A DNA stretch of 53,273 bases from Bryobacteraceae bacterium (lineage in GTDB: Bacteria > Acidobacteriota > Terriglobia > Bryobacterales > Bryobacteraceae): assembly GCA_025980665.1 (NCBI GenBank), contig JAICXC010000018.1:1-53273 (forward strand). Direction: 5' to 3'. This document shows, one piece after another, positions 53,237 to 53,273 of this stretch (positions within the stretch are counted from its first letter, which is position 1; the number at the start of each line of letters is the position of its first letter). The position numbers were made by a program, and so were the translations under genes. The notes under the pieces are model-generated. The model saw only the letters and a program-made list of their open reading frames with translations. It had not been told where the DNA came from and did no database searches.

Positions 53237-53273
53237 TCCACCATACTTGGAGCTATGATTGGGGCGTGCGAAC

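Overview
This window looks like chromosome from a diderm, GC-rich soil-type bacterium, most probably an Acidobacteriota member of the Bryobacterales/Solibacter kind. That placement is inference, not a database result. It rests on the outer-membrane machinery (an LptF-LptG fusion, a TonB-receptor tail), many exported tannase-like, beta-propeller and S55 proteins, and a CHAT protease/ECF sigma cluster. No tRNA, rRNA, CRISPR array, insertion sequence or phage gene was seen.

Layout. 1-1025: the start of an ECF sigma gene cut by the window edge, then a HicA toxin and a HicB antitoxin gene that face each other. 1102-4418: APC permease, folC and plsC on the plus strand. 4445-6126: DUF3237 protein and an orphan CpaE/TadZ-like ATPase on the minus strand. 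6338-15350: a run LuxR-type regulator, FecR-like protein, exported TldD-like protease, exported TldE-like partner, LptF-LptG fusion and HpaB-family flavin monooxygenase, closed by an intrinsic terminator. 15504-19884: a membrane histidine kinase, a GDSL hydrolase, a frameshifted small gene, a class-IV aminotransferase and a zinc-ribbon protein. 19885-20694 is almost empty.

20695-27279 is the accessory part. A GAF protein stands back to back with a three-gene unit (49-residue Cys/Tyr-rich peptide, exported TlpA-like redoxin, membrane protein). Next come the decayed remains of a sigma/anti-sigma pair, then an intact, tightly coupled trio: exported TPR-CHAT protease, sigma factor with an unusual N-terminal extension, and membrane zinc-type anti-sigma factor. 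I consider this trio the strongest candidate for an undescribed system: a caspase-like protease placed to control a sigma factor. The peptide/redoxin unit is second.

27282-42730 is mostly housekeeping: a minus-strand operon (unknown protein, ankyrin protein, pheS, a short pheT), purA, an S55 peptidase-like protein with an exported beta-propeller, two small exported proteins, a potassium channel with RCK domains, nnrDE, tsaE, and groES-groEL behind a CIRCE-like operator. 42961-53236: a DUF2231 membrane protein, then a seven-gene minus-strand run of exported proteins (NHL propeller, two NTF2-like paralogues flanking a TonB-receptor remnant, a TIM-barrel protein, a metallo-beta-lactamase-fold fusion, two tannase/feruloyl-esterase paralogues), which suggests extracellular breakdown of plant phenolic esters. 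A cytochrome-c-like protein closes the window.
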